Shown: positions 47,049-56,442, counted from the first letter of the stretch. The stretch: DNA of 64,000 nucleotides from Clostridium vincentii (GCF_002995745.1 NZ_PVXQ01000009.1:37350-101349), one strand, 5' to 3'. Notes: generated by a model from the sequence alone, not told the origin. Numbers and translations: made by a program.

Positions 47049-47351
47049 TTACACTAAGAATTTTGCGTGTATCTCTATTATTTCTTTTGCTAAATCCTTT
47101 AAAGTCATTGATGTCATAAAATGATCTTGTGCATGAACCATTAGTAAAGACATTTCTATCTTTTCTCCACCAGCTTCTGCTTGAATTAAGCTTGTTTGAG
47201 TATTATGAGCCACTCCTAATTCTTCATCAGCCTTAACTATTAAAGAATCTGCTTCTTCTATATTCCCTTCTTTAGCTGCTGCAATAGCTTCCATAGAATA
47301 ACTTCTTGCTTCTCCGCTATGGATTATTAGTGACATTATTTGTTCTTCCAT
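47049..47351 (-). CDS. PTS lactose/cellobiose-family EIIA (copy 2)
   Basis: 100 aa, nearly identical to copy 1 (Asn/Asp change near residue 34, Leu/Ile near 91, two extra residues at the end). The phospho-His motif LLMVHAQDHFM is intact and GGGAG precedes the ATG, so it looks functional even though the EIIB in front of it is damaged. Confidence 0.92.
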   Translation of the reverse strand: MEEQIMSLIIHSGEARSYSMEAIAAAKEGNIEEADSLIVKADEELGVAHNTQTSLIQAEAGGEKIEMSLLMVHAQDHFMTSMTLKDLAKEIIEIHAKFLV

Positions 47352-47427
47352 TATTAAATCTCCCTTTTTAAGTATTTCTATTTTATTTCTGAACTAAATA
47401 TTCAAAAAAATCCTTTTACCTTTAAAA

Positions 47428-47719
47428 CTACTTTTTAGCCAATGCCAATGCTTGAGCTAGTACTTTAGGTCCATTCATTGTTCCATAGTCAACTGTAGGT
47501 ATAAGATCTACAGGAATTCCCATTGGTTCATATTTACCCTTCATCTTTGCAAGTAAATATCTTACTTGTGGTCCTAGTAATAATGCATCCATTTCACTTT
47601 CGTGGTTTTTAACATCAGCTTCACTCATCGCCGTAATAGAAACCTCAACACCTTCTATTTTAGCTGCTGCAAGCATTTTTGTTACTAATAAACTTGTTGA
47701 CATACCAGCTGCACAACAT
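47428..47719 (-). pseudogene. PTS lactose/cellobiose-family EIIB (copy 2), start lost by a 17-bp deletion
   Basis: Otherwise like copy 1: CCAAGMSTSLLVTK active loop, TVDYGTMNGPKVL tail. Alignment of the two leaders shows that 17 bp present in copy 1 between two ATTATG repeats, including ATG-ACA-AAA, are gone here. The ribosome site AAGGAGG is kept, but the ATG at 47719 that it serves is now out of frame with the EIIB body. The body is open further upstream (to 47805) but with no ribosome site. The next in-frame ATG lies after the catalytic Cys. So active protein is unlikely. Confidence 0.72.
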
Positions 47720-47781
47720 AATAAATTCCTCCTTAAATAATGAACATCAAAATTTGAAATTACTTTTATACTATATGTATA

Positions 47782-47798
47782 AGCAATTATCATGCCAA
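47782..47798 (-). promoter_or_regulatory. Sigma-54 promoter of PTS copy 2
   Basis: Identical 17-nt core TTGGCATGATAATTGCT to that of copy 1, with GG/GC spaced by 10 nt. Confidence 0.88.
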
Positions 47799-47873
47799 TT
47801 TTCAATATAAAAATGTTTACATAAGATTTTTTTCTTAGTCCTTACTGCTACTAGCTTTATAGTGCTTTTTTAT

Positions 47874-47907
47874 ATATAAAAAGCCGTGTAATTTAAATTA
47901 CACAGCT
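47874..47907 (-). terminator. Terminator of the activator gene
   Basis: GCTGTGTAATTT/AAATTACACGGC hairpin followed by TTTTTAT on the minus strand, overlapping the enhancer-like repeats. Confidence 0.8.
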
Positions 47908-47944
47908 TCTCTTACACAGTATCTATAGGTTGCACAGTTACACT
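47899..47944 (-). promoter_or_regulatory. Enhancer-like repeats upstream of PTS copy 2
   Basis: Minus strand pieces AGTGTAACTGTGCA, then ACTGTGTAAGAGAAGCTGTG. Same order and spacing as before copy 1, 101-146 bp upstream of the sigma-54 site; they overlap the last codons and the terminator of the activator gene. Confidence 0.6.
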
Positions 47945-50650
47945 ATTCTCTGTTACCATCCGTACAATAAAGGCCAATTGATTGTCTTTAATGTTTATAT
48001 TATAATTTAATTCAAGCTTTCTTAAACTTTGTTTAACCATAATAAATTCCTTACTATGCATTCCTCTATATTCATTCAATTTTTCGAAATTAATTTCTTT
48101 GCCTCCATTTACCATCTTCTCTATCAAGAAGCATAAATGAATTACTATTCCCACTTTAACTTCATGGGGAACATTAGTTTCTAACCTTTCTTCCATCTCA
48201 CAAATAGATTCTCTAATTAACACAACAAGGTTTATTCCATCCATATCCTTCATTTGATTATCTATTGATTTAGATATTTTATTATAATCCTCTTCCCTGT
48301 GTATTAATTCATCTAAACTCTTTATTCCATCTCCCGCTAAAATATCTGGAGCTGGAATGAATGGTATATTATCACTCTCAACAAATACAGTTCCTACAAT
48401 TGCTACAACGTTATAATCATTTTTGAGCATATTTACTTTTTCAGAGAAATCTTTTTTATCTAAAATATTAAGGGGCACTATCTTAATATTATCTTTATTT
48501 ATTAACCTCTGTTTCAATATTTGTTTTATTCTCTCTGCAGATCCTTCTCCAGTAAAGCAAGCTGTTATTATAATACTTCCTTTTATTTCATTTAAAACTT
48601 TTTTACCTTGAATTCCATTTTGGCTTAAATTAATACAATCTTTATATATATCATCAAGATCTTTCCCATTTAAAGATTTTCTTCCAGCTTCAATTACTAA
48701 TAATGTACTTGTCATATCTATATATTTCACTTCAATACCTATTTCTTCCTTAATCATATCCGCAAAATTTGTTAGTGATCCCATATCCACTAATAGCAGT
48801 ACACCTTTTCCTGAATCTATCTCTTGAACCTTTTTCTTAGCTATTTCATACATCTCTTCAGCTTTCATACTTAAAGGCATATCTAAAGGAATTGCACATT
48901 CTTCTCCTATTAGTGAGTTTGCTACCTCAACCATACTTGATGCTGTTGTATGGCCATGCATAAGTACCACTACTCTGACCTTACCTAATTTTTTTTCATC
49001 TTTTTCATAAGCTTTTGCAGAAATAAACATAGTTAAATAGCCTATTTCATCTAAAGGTACCTGTGTTCCAAAATTTTCGTAAATCATTTTAGCAGCTTCC
49101 ATAGCTATTAAAAATTCATCTGCATATTGAACTCTAATAAAATTAAGCTTTGGATGATATATTTTGTTTCCTTCACTTATTCTTTCTAAACTTCCTTGGA
49201 GGTGAAGGGCTAATCCAAAATATACCTTCTCATCATATTTTCTGTTCAATTTTTTAGCAGCTAAGGCTAAAATTTCTTCAACAGTGTCAAGAATTGCTAT
49301 ATCTACTATTTTCAATATTTCTTCTTTTCTATATTCTCCTGGCAAATCTCTAATATATCTTTTAAAATATTTTTCTATATCTATATTTAAAATATCATTT
49401 ATTTCTTTTTCTTCTAACCCTTTTTTCTTTAACTCCTCTAGCTTTCTTTCAATGATATCATAAAAATATTCTCCCTTTACAGTCTCAGATTCCTTTATCA
49501 TATTAAAAACATTTTTATCATCCTTATATGAAAACCTTAGTACATCTCCCATATTAGATAATAGACTCTCTACTTCAGACCTATATTGTTGAAGAGCCAT
49601 TAACCCCTTTTTTACCCTCTGATGTAAATCCGATTGTTCAATTAATATAAAATCTTTACCATTTGCTTTATAATTTAAAAACGCCTTTGCACAGGCTAAC
49701 TGTATATCGCTTTTTAATTGCCCTATATTATTGGGGCAATCATATAAAAGAAATGATATTAGCGCATTTTTATTAAAATAAATGCTCTTTGTTAATCTTA
49801 TTGACTCTACCTTTATAAACTGCTCTAACAGATAATATCTTTCCTCTATAGTTCTATTTTTTAAAGTAGGTAATGTTATTGTCATAGGAATTCTTCTTGT
49901 AAATGTCCTAAGCATAAATGATTGTGGATCTTCTGTTGTAGCAGTAATTATTTGTGCATCAACATGTATAAGCTTTTCCGTATCCCCTAATGCTCTAAAG
50001 GACCCTTTATCTATATATGTAAATAACATTTCCTGAGCTTGAGGCGAAAGCCTATGAACTTCATCTAAAAATATTATTCCCCCATTTGCCTTCTTTAATA
50101 ATCCATCCTTATCATTGTCCGCTCCTGTAAAGGCGCCTTTTTTCACTCCGAAAATCTGAGCTATAACCAACTGAGGATTATCAGCATAATCAGCACAATT
50201 AAATCTTATAAAAGGTGCATTATCCTTTATCACTTTAGATTCCTTGGCAAATAGGTACATTAATTCTGCAAACATTGACTTCCCAACCCCAGTTTCTCCT
50301 AAAATTAATGTGTGTAATCCATGTGGAGGATATAATATAGCTGCTTTAGCTTGTTGTATAGGTACTTGTAAACTTAATCTTGATCCTAACATTTGATCGA
50401 AGCTATCACCTACAATTTTAGTTTCTTTGTTTTGTATATTTTTATTTGTCTCTACAATAGAAATAGAGTAGATAACGGGCCTACCCTCTATTTTATCTAC
50501 TCTACCACCTTTATATAAACAATTTAAGTATCTAGAAATATTAGCTCTATCCAAATTCATATAATTACTTAATTCAGATGCATTTACTCCTCTATTGACT
50601 TCTTTATTTAATTTACTTAGCTCTATATAAACTTGCTCTAATTTATTCAT
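47912..50650 (-). CDS. LevR/CelR-type sigma-54 activator with PTS regulation domains
   Basis: 912 aa. N-terminal winged HTH (1-65, ASELSNYMNLDRANISRYL); AAA+ domain (about 90-330) with Walker A GETGVGKSM, the sigma-54 contact loop GAFTGAD, and IIFLDEVHRLS; PRD1 (about 450-560, with His in ALHLQGSLERI); EIIA-Man-like domain (about 570-700, LMHGHTTASS); EIIB-like segment (about 720-790); PRD2 (His in VIHLCFLIEK). It activates sigma-54 promoters of mannose- or cellobiose-type PTS operons according to its phosphorylation by PTS proteins. It is encoded immediately upstream of copy 2. Ribosome site AGGAGG-type (AGGAGGTTAAT). Confidence 0.93.
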   Translation of the reverse strand: MNKLEQVYIELSKLNKEVNRGVNASELSNYMNLDRANISRYLNCLYKGGRVDKIEGRPVIYSISIVETNKNIQNKETKIVGDSFDQMLGSRLSLQVPIQQAKAAILYPPHGLHTLILGETGVGKSMFAELMYLFAKESKVIKDNAPFIRFNCADYADNPQLVIAQIFGVKKGAFTGADNDKDGLLKKANGGIIFLDEVHRLSPQAQEMLFTYIDKGSFRALGDTEKLIHVDAQIITATTEDPQSFMLRTFTRRIPMTITLPTLKNRTIEERYYLLEQFIKVESIRLTKSIYFNKNALISFLLYDCPNNIGQLKSDIQLACAKAFLNYKANGKDFILIEQSDLHQRVKKGLMALQQYRSEVESLLSNMGDVLRFSYKDDKNVFNMIKESETVKGEYFYDIIERKLEELKKKGLEEKEINDILNIDIEKYFKRYIRDLPGEYRKEEILKIVDIAILDTVEEILALAAKKLNRKYDEKVYFGLALHLQGSLERISEGNKIYHPKLNFIRVQYADEFLIAMEAAKMIYENFGTQVPLDEIGYLTMFISAKAYEKDEKKLGKVRVVVLMHGHTTASSMVEVANSLIGEECAIPLDMPLSMKAEEMYEIAKKKVQEIDSGKGVLLLVDMGSLTNFADMIKEEIGIEVKYIDMTSTLLVIEAGRKSLNGKDLDDIYKDCINLSQNGIQGKKVLNEIKGSIIITACFTGEGSAERIKQILKQRLINKDNIKIVPLNILDKKDFSEKVNMLKNDYNVVAIVGTVFVESDNIPFIPAPDILAGDGIKSLDELIHREEDYNKISKSIDNQMKDMDGINLVVLIRESICEMEERLETNVPHEVKVGIVIHLCFLIEKMVNGGKEINFEKLNEYRGMHSKEFIMVKQSLRKLELNYNINIKDNQLAFIVRMVTENSVTVQPIDTV

Positions 50651-50698
50651 ATTAACCTCCTGCCGGAAATAGTTAATCTCATTATACTATAATAAAGG

Positions 50699-51955
50699 TT
50701 AACTTGCAGTAAGTTGTAAATCTAGAGTCACTTCATTACCACTTCTTTCAACCACTATCTTAACAGAATCTCCTGAATTAATACTAGCCTTCGCCTTACT
50801 TAATTCATCTGCAGTTTTTACTCTAGTTCCATTAAACTTAATTATTATATCTCCAGGTTTAATCCCTGCATTTTCAGCTGGTGAAGCAGCTATAACCGAT
50901 TGTACAGAAAGACCCTCTGATGTATTGTATTTTTTTGCAGCTACTTCATCATATTCTATTATATTTATTCCAATTGTTAAAAGAGGTTTTGATAATGATT
51001 CAAGTCTATCCTTTACCTCATTAATAGGAATTGCAAATCCTATTCCTTCTATGCTTGTTTCTGAATCCGCTGTAGATCCAAGCTTACTAGAATTAATTCC
51101 TATAACTTCTCCATTGGTGTTTACTAATGGGCCTCCACTATTTCCTGGGTTGATTGCTGCATCTGTTTGAATAACATTTACAGTAGTTCCACCACTTGAT
51201 GTTGTTAATGTTCTATTTGCTGCACTAACTATTCCCTTAGTAAGAGTTTGTGCTAAATCTTTGTATAAAGGAGTTCCAATTGCAATAACATCTTGACCTG
51301 CATATAAAGCATCTGAATCTCCAAGTTCTGCAACTCCAGGAATTTCAGTTCCCTCCGCAAGCTTAAGCATGGCAACATCCTGCTCAGCATCATAATTAAC
51401 TACCTCGGCTACTACCTCGGCCCCATTGCTCAACTGAACTGTAAGCTCTGTTGTATTACTAATAACATGGTAATTAGTTATAACATATCCATCTTCATTA
51501 ATTATAAATCCAGAACCCATACCTTCACCTGAAGCTTGACCATTAGCATTGGTGCTTTTTGTATATATTGTAACTACTGCAGGTTTTACTTTTTCAAAAG
51601 CTTCTGAAATAGTTAGAGACCCATCCGTACTACTAGTAAATTCAGGTGCTACATAAGAACTATTATCCTCAACTAATTTACCATCTTGACTCATAAACTT
51701 ATAGGTAGCAATTCCTCCTATTATTCCACCACTTAGAGCAATAATCAACATAATTGCTATCACTCCCATGATTTTAATAATCTTTTTCTTCTCTTTCGGT
51801 TTTTCATCAAAATTATCATGGTTAACCAAATTATTATACCTATTAGGATTATTTCCGTTCACGTTATTATTTGTATCCATATTATTGTATTGATTCACAT
51901 TGTTATTAGGATCGTTATTTAGATTATTGTTATTGTTGTTTGGATCGTTATACAT
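50699..51955 (-). CDS. htrA: HtrA-like serine protease (trypsin + PDZ), membrane anchored
   Basis: 418 aa. Residues 1-55 are Asn-rich and cytosolic; one membrane helix spans about 60-85; the trypsin-like domain has His (TNYHVISN), Asp (DAEQDVAMLKL) and Ser (GNSGGPLV); one PDZ domain closes the protein (about 315-415, GLSVQSVIAASPAENAGIKPGDII in pieces SPAENAGIKPGD). It is a surface quality-control protease of the DegP/HtrA group. AGGAGG precedes the ATG. Single gene. Confidence 0.94.
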   Translation of the reverse strand: MYNDPNNNNNNLNNDPNNNVNQYNNMDTNNNVNGNNPNRYNNLVNHDNFDEKPKEKKKIIKIMGVIAIMLIIALSGGIIGGIATYKFMSQDGKLVEDNSSYVAPEFTSSTDGSLTISEAFEKVKPAVVTIYTKSTNANGQASGEGMGSGFIINEDGYVITNYHVISNTTELTVQLSNGAEVVAEVVNYDAEQDVAMLKLAEGTEIPGVAELGDSDALYAGQDVIAIGTPLYKDLAQTLTKGIVSAANRTLTTSSGGTTVNVIQTDAAINPGNSGGPLVNTNGEVIGINSSKLGSTADSETSIEGIGFAIPINEVKDRLESLSKPLLTIGINIIEYDEVAAKKYNTSEGLSVQSVIAASPAENAGIKPGDIIIKFNGTRVKTADELSKAKASINSGDSVKIVVERSGNEVTLDLQLTAS

Positions 51956-52048
51956 ATTTACCTCCTGCTACTCTTATCTACTCTATAGTTAAAAGTATAC
52001 TCAGTTTTTGTGTCAAGTATATGTCACAAAAAAATTTCCTAATGAATT

Positions 52049-53062
52049 TTACTTATTATTTTTTCTTTCTATTTTTTTTGCTTCCCTCACAATATAGCTA
52101 ATACCAGTAAAAACTGACTCAGTATCAGTCAATGACATTACCACCTTATCAGATTCAGTTACATATATGTTGGTATTTTCCAAACTTCCAAGCTTAGACA
52201 ATGGATCAGCTCCATCATTTGATATAATATATAATGGTTTTCCAGCTACAAGCCCCTCCACTTGACTTTCCTCATTATATTTATACAAAGCTTCTAATTC
52301 ATTATTTATTGCTTGTCTATATCGTTTTTGATTTTTTTGTATACTAAATTCTTCATCTGCTCCCCTAGGTAAATTTTCTTCAAACCCATCTACACTAATT
52401 GCCAGATTCAACTTATCCATTAAGGTTGTTAAGCCTACTGATGCACCCATGCTTTCAACCTTACTTTTATAATACTTACCCTTGATGCTATCTTTAAACT
52501 CCTCATCCTTTATAATATCCTCAGAAAAAGGTTTTATTAGCATTAAACCACTTATTGATTCTGGATATAACTTGGCAAAATTCGTCATAACCAAACTTCC
52601 ATATTCCTCACCTACTAGAATGAGATTTCCCGAAACTCCTGCCTTCCTTAATAGTATTTTTAAATCTTGAGCTTGTTCATTAGGGGTTTTCATTTCTGCA
52701 TTTTCATTAAATCCATATCCATTTCTATTATATACAAAAGTTTTTACTCCAAGCTCCTTTTCAACGCTTTTAGTAGTTTCACTCCATTCATAAAGGTTAG
52801 CTCCAATAGACCCATCAAATATTATTGTATAATCTCCAGAACCACTTACCTCATATTCCATTTTCTTATTATCAATTTTCGCATAATTTAATCTAGACTC
52901 TATTTTTTCATTTCCTATAAAATTACTTACAGTTTGAAATAAAAAACTTAACAAAAAAAATCCAACAATTATATTTGCAATATTTTTAAGCCTTTGGCTT
53001 TTTGTTTTTTCTTTCTTCATTTTTATTTTTTTCAGTCCATTCGAATGTGGTATCAGATTCAT
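52049..53062 (-). CDS. Alpha/beta-hydrolase-fold membrane protein lacking the catalytic Ser
   Basis: 337 aa. One membrane helix (about 25-45) and then an alpha/beta-hydrolase domain. The nucleophile elbow reads ILVGEEYGSLV: the normal Ser of Gly-x-Ser-x-Gly is Glu, and the preceding His is also Glu. At the position of the catalytic His the sequence is VVMSLTDTES, with no His. The remaining fold (YNRNGYGFN, LMLIKPF) is kept. It therefore looks like a non-catalytic relative. The start is the ATG at 53062; a GTG at 53080 overlaps tsaD. It follows tsaD by 7 bp. Confidence 0.75.
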   Translation of the reverse strand: MNLIPHSNGLKKIKMKKEKTKSQRLKNIANIIVGFFLLSFLFQTVSNFIGNEKIESRLNYAKIDNKKMEYEVSGSGDYTIIFDGSIGANLYEWSETTKSVEKELGVKTFVYNRNGYGFNENAEMKTPNEQAQDLKILLRKAGVSGNLILVGEEYGSLVMTNFAKLYPESISGLMLIKPFSEDIIKDEEFKDSIKGKYYKSKVESMGASVGLTTLMDKLNLAISVDGFEENLPRGADEEFSIQKNQKRYRQAINNELEALYKYNEESQVEGLVAGKPLYIISNDGADPLSKLGSLENTNIYVTESDKVVMSLTDTESVFTGISYIVREAKKIERKNNK

Positions 53063-53069
53063 TCTAGCC

Positions 53070-54089
53070 CTACCTTTCACCTAATTTTAAATTAGGTTTT
53101 GCATTTAAAGCTAAATCATAAATATTATTTTTCAACAGCTCAAAATATGCGGCTGAACCAATCATCGCTGCATTATCCGTGCATAATATAGATTCTGGAA
53201 ATAATATTTCTATTCCTCTTTTATCGCCTTCATCCATAAGAACCTTTCTTAAAGCAGAATTTGATGCAACTCCACCAGCTATAGCTATCTTCTTTAAATT
53301 TTTATTTTCACAAGTTAAAAATACATTATCCCGTAACACATCAGTAATTGCTCTTTGAAAAGAGGCTGCTACATCTGCCTTATTTACTTCAATATTTTGC
53401 ATACTACTTTTATTTAAATAATTTAGTACTGCAGATTTAACTCCACTAAATGAAAAATCCAAGGTATCCTCATGAAATTTAGCCCTTGGAAATGCAATAG
53501 CTTCTGGATTTCCTTCCTTTGCTAGTTTATCTATTTTAGGGCCGCCTGGATATCCAAGACCTAGTGCTCTTGCAACCTTATCAAAGGCTTCTCCTGCTGC
53601 ATCATCTCTTGTTTGTCCTAATACCTCATAGGCTCCATGTTCCTTGACATGAACAATATATGTATGGCCTCCAGATACTACCAATGAAACAAATGGTGGC
53701 TCAAGTTCCTTGTGCTCTATATAATTTGCACATATATGTCCTTCTATATGATTAACTCCAATTAAAGGTTTCTTTGCAGCAAATGCTAAGCCCTTAGCAT
53801 ATTCAAGGCCTACTAATAAAGCTCCAACCAAACCTGGACCATATGTTACCCCTATTGCATCTATATCATCTAATGTAACGTGTGCCACATTTAGTGCTTC
53901 TTTAACAACTGCATCAATAGCTTCAATATGCATTCTTGATGCTATCTCTGGTACTACCCCGCCAAACTTTGTATGAGTATCTATTTGCGATGCAATTATA
54001 TTGGAAAAAACTTCTCTTCCATCTTTAACAACTGCCGCCGAAGTTTCATCACAACTTGATTCTATAGCTAATATTAATTTACTTTTCAT
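53070..54089 (-). CDS. tsaD: tRNA N6-adenosine threonylcarbamoyltransferase (TsaD)
   Basis: Transfers the threonylcarbamoyl group from the AMP donor (made by Sua5, 14689) to A37 of ANN-decoding tRNAs. 339 aa with the ASKHA loop [13 protein letters not shown], the metal-binding HxxxH in [21 protein letters not shown] and the late Asp in CTDNAAMIG. The start at 54089 has GAGGG upstream; an in-frame ATG at 54104 lacks one. Confidence 0.97.
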   Translation of the reverse strand: MKSKLILAIESSCDETSAAVVKDGREVFSNIIASQIDTHTKFGGVVPEIASRMHIEAIDAVVKEALNVAHVTLDDIDAIGVTYGPGLVGALLVGLEYAKGLAFAAKKPLIGVNHIEGHICANYIEHKELEPPFVSLVVSGGHTYIVHVKEHGAYEVLGQTRDDAAGEAFDKVARALGLGYPGGPKIDKLAKEGNPEAIAFPRAKFHEDTLDFSFSGVKSAVLNYLNKSSMQNIEVNKADVAASFQRAITDVLRDNVFLTCENKNLKKIAIAGGVASNSALRKVLMDEGDKRGIEILFPESILCTDNAAMIGSAAYFELLKNNIYDLALNAKPNLKLGER

Positions 54090-54184
54090 AATTATATCCC
54101 TCAACTTTTCTATATTATAAATTCATACGTATTATACTGTATATTACTTTCTATATAAATTCATTACCTTGTACATAGTTTTAT

Positions 54185-54216
54185 TATAGAGTATATTTTA
54201 TATTATGTACTCTATA
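54185..54216. repeat. Inverted repeat in the tsaD-rusA divergent spacer
   Basis: TATAGAGTA (54185-54193) and TACTCTATA (54208-54216) form perfect 9-bp arms 14 nt apart. It overlaps a possible plus-strand -10 (TATATT). It could be a protein-binding site or only an AT-rich palindrome. Confidence 0.3.
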
Positions 54217-54305
54217 ATTCATTATAAGTATATTATAGTTTTTATTCATCTTTTTTTGTTAGTTTTTTTAGAAAAATATGTTTATATATTAAGGAGAGTT
54301 TTAAA

Positions 54306-54926
54306 ATGTCTTCATATGCTAAGGTTATAGTCTTAGGTTCACCTATTACTAAATCCAATTTTAAACTACATAATTCTCAAGGTAGAGCAATACTCCCTTC
54401 TAATTCAGGGAAATATCATGATAAATTTGCTTTATATGAGCAAGAGATTGCTTATATTGCACGGTCTCAAAATCCTGATATAGTTTTAGCTGAAAGCCTA
54501 ATAGCCATTCTTAAGGTTTATTATAAAAGTGAAAAACGTCATCCAGATACTATTAACATAACTAAAAGCATCTTCGATGGTATAGAAAAAAGTGGATTAA
54601 TCATAAATGATGCTCAAATAAGAAAAATAATGGTGGAGGAATTTTATGATAAAGAAAATCCCAGATTTGAATTAGAGCTTTTTGGAGAAAGCACGTATTC
54701 AATTTCCTATTCTATAGAAAAGATTGAAAATATAGGAGAAAAAAGACTTTACACACCAATAAAAAAATCTCTTGTTTCTAAAAACAAAGAAATTTTACCT
54801 AATAATAATTCATTAAGCCCTAATTGCTGTAGTATATGTAAAAAAATCTTACCTCCTGATGATTTTATTTCAGGGGATAAAGGAAAAACTCTTATATGCA
54901 GAAATTGTTTCAAGAAACTTTTTTAG
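54306..54926 (+). CDS. RusA-like Holliday junction resolvase with C-terminal zinc ribbon
   Basis: 206 aa. The N-terminal 115 residues match the RusA endodeoxyribonuclease family: HPDTINITKSIFDGIEKSG followed by INDAQIRKI supply the spaced Asp residues of the metal site. Residues about 165-206 form a zinc ribbon (CCSICKKI ... LICRNCFKK; two CxxC pairs) that RusA itself lacks. RusA genes are usually phage-borne, but no phage gene is near, so it is either a fixed chromosomal resolvase or a domesticated one. AAGGAGAG precedes the ATG. Confidence 0.75.
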   Translation: MSSYAKVIVLGSPITKSNFKLHNSQGRAILPSNSGKYHDKFALYEQEIAYIARSQNPDIVLAESLIAILKVYYKSEKRHPDTINITKSIFDGIEKSGLIINDAQIRKIMVEEFYDKENPRFELELFGESTYSISYSIEKIENIGEKRLYTPIKKSLVSKNKEILPNNNSLSPNCCSICKKILPPDDFISGDKGKTLICRNCFKKLF

Positions 54927-54935
54927 GAGGTTACT

Positions 54936-55496
54936 ATGAACAAAACTTTTATTTTATTTGGTGATAGTTTAGTATCTGGATATGGTGTTGATTTTAAGGA
55001 TTCTTGGGCAAATTGTTTATCCTCTTTCCTTCATATTCCTATACTTAACAAAGGAATTAATGGTGACACAACAGCTTCCATGCTTAATAGATTCTATATA
55101 GATGTTTCCTTAAATATTCCTTATGAGCTTTTTATAATGGGAGGAACAAACGACCTACTCTGCGGAAGGACGGTCTCTTCAATTGTGTCTAATATAGAGG
55201 AGATGATAAAAGAATCGAAATGCACTACTTATATAGGAATACCACCTTTTGTAGTAAAAGAGACAGCTGAGAAGATTTTCATGCCATCTACTCTATATAC
55301 ACATTGTGAAGACTCACTTCCACTTCTACGAACTGAATTGATTAAATTATGTACTAAATACTCTCTTGATTATGTTGATTTTTATGTCTTGACTAATAAT
55401 AATTTAGATAAAAACATATATATTGATGGTATTCACCTAAATGAATTAGGGCACGCTTTAATGTTAAAGGAATTCTTAAAAGTTGTTAGACAATAG
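54936..55496 (+). CDS. SGNH/GDSL-family hydrolase
   Basis: 186 aa, cytosolic, no signal peptide. All four blocks are visible: GDS (FGDSLVSGYGVD), Gly block (NKGINGDTTASM), GTND (MGGTNDLLCG) and the DxxH pair (IDGIHLNELGH). It is a small esterase/lipase-like enzyme with unknown substrate. It follows rusA by 9 bp on the same strand, with the AGGAGG site between them. Its last 11 nt overlap the convergent oxidoreductase gene. Confidence 0.87.
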   Translation: MNKTFILFGDSLVSGYGVDFKDSWANCLSSFLHIPILNKGINGDTTASMLNRFYIDVSLNIPYELFIMGGTNDLLCGRTVSSIVSNIEEMIKESKCTTYIGIPPFVVKETAEKIFMPSTLYTHCEDSLPLLRTELIKLCTKYSLDYVDFYVLTNNNLDKNIYIDGIHLNELGHALMLKEFLKVVRQ

Positions 55497-56442
55497 TTTT
55501 TAAATATTGGGCTGCTCTTTTTCCTGCCTCCACACCATCAATATCTCTCTCATTTAAAGCTTTAATTCCATATATAAGGTTTCCACATGCAAATATGCCT
55601 TCTAAAGATGTTTCATAATTCTCTATCATTGGTGCTTTTGTATCGGGATTCATTTTAATATTCAGGTCCTTAATCATTTCCACTTCTGGAAAATAACCTA
55701 CAGATAATATCAAAGAATCACAAGAAATTGAGGTAACATTGCCAGTATCCCCAGTTAATATTTTAACACCTTCTATTCTTTCATTTCCAAAAACTTCTAT
55801 AACATGGCTATTCCTAATAATAGGTATATCAAATCCTTTTATAATATTTTCATTTTCTTCACCAAATATAAAATTCTCATTTTCATCTAATAGTAAGGAT
55901 CTAATTTTAGCGCCCTCTATACTAAGTCGTCTAGCCACAATAAGTCCCCACTTGCTATTTGCTACTAAAACAGGGTTTTTACCCGGCATATATCCTTCCC
56001 TAGTTATTATTCTATGAGCATTTCCTATGGTATATATTCCTGTAAAACTATTTGTTGGAATAGCAATGTTTCCTGTGTACCTTTCTCTACAACCAGTTGA
56101 TAAAATAATAGCCTTACCCTGAACTGCAGTAACTCCATCAATTGGAGAAACATATGTTATTATTTTATCCTTAGAAATATTTAATACAGTAGAATCTACT
56201 TTAATATCTATTAAATGTTCTTTAATTCTATCCTCAATAAAGCTAATATATTCTGGGCCTGTTAGCCTAACCTTTAAAAGCTTTTCTCCAAATTCATTAT
56301 GAATACATTGATTAAGTACTCCGCCAATGAGCTCTTCTCTTTCTAAAATTAATATATTTTTCATTCCATTATCTAAAGCAGCTAAAGTTGCTGTCATTCC
56401 AGCAATTCCACCACCTACAACAATCAAATCATATTGATTCAT
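55486..56442 (-). CDS. FAD-dependent NAD(P)-type oxidoreductase
   Basis: 318 aa. FAD-binding LIVVGGGIAGMTAT at the N-terminus (dinucleotide fold), GGVLNQCIHNEFG after it, a second nucleotide-binding region with VANSKWGLIVARRL (variant of GxGxxG), and GIFACGNLIYGI for the flavin. It belongs to the pyridine-nucleotide-disulfide-like group often placed with glycerol-3-phosphate and sarcosine-type oxidases, but no glp partner genes are present here. No redox CxxC is evident. Convergent overlap of 11 nt with the SGNH gene. Confidence 0.8.
   Translation of the reverse strand: MNQYDLIVVGGGIAGMTATLAALDNGMKNILILEREELIGGVLNQCIHNEFGEKLLKVRLTGPEYISFIEDRIKEHLIDIKVDSTVLNISKDKIITYVSPIDGVTAVQGKAIILSTGCRERYTGNIAIPTNSFTGIYTIGNAHRIITREGYMPGKNPVLVANSKWGLIVARRLSIEGAKIRSLLLDENENFIFGEENENIIKGFDIPIIRNSHVIEVFGNERIEGVKILTGDTGNVTSISCDSLILSVGYFPEVEMIKDLNIKMNPDTKAPMIENYETSLEGIFACGNLIYGIKALNERDIDGVEAGKRAAQYLKTIV

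Noticed and set aside
47720..47805. Longer N-terminus for EIIB copy 2
   Set aside because: No ribosome site, no similarity to EIIB, and it overlaps the sigma-54 promoter and leader.
54306..54926. Prophage remnant around the rusA-like gene
   Set aside because: No integrase, repressor, structural gene or att repeat is near; neighbours are housekeeping genes.
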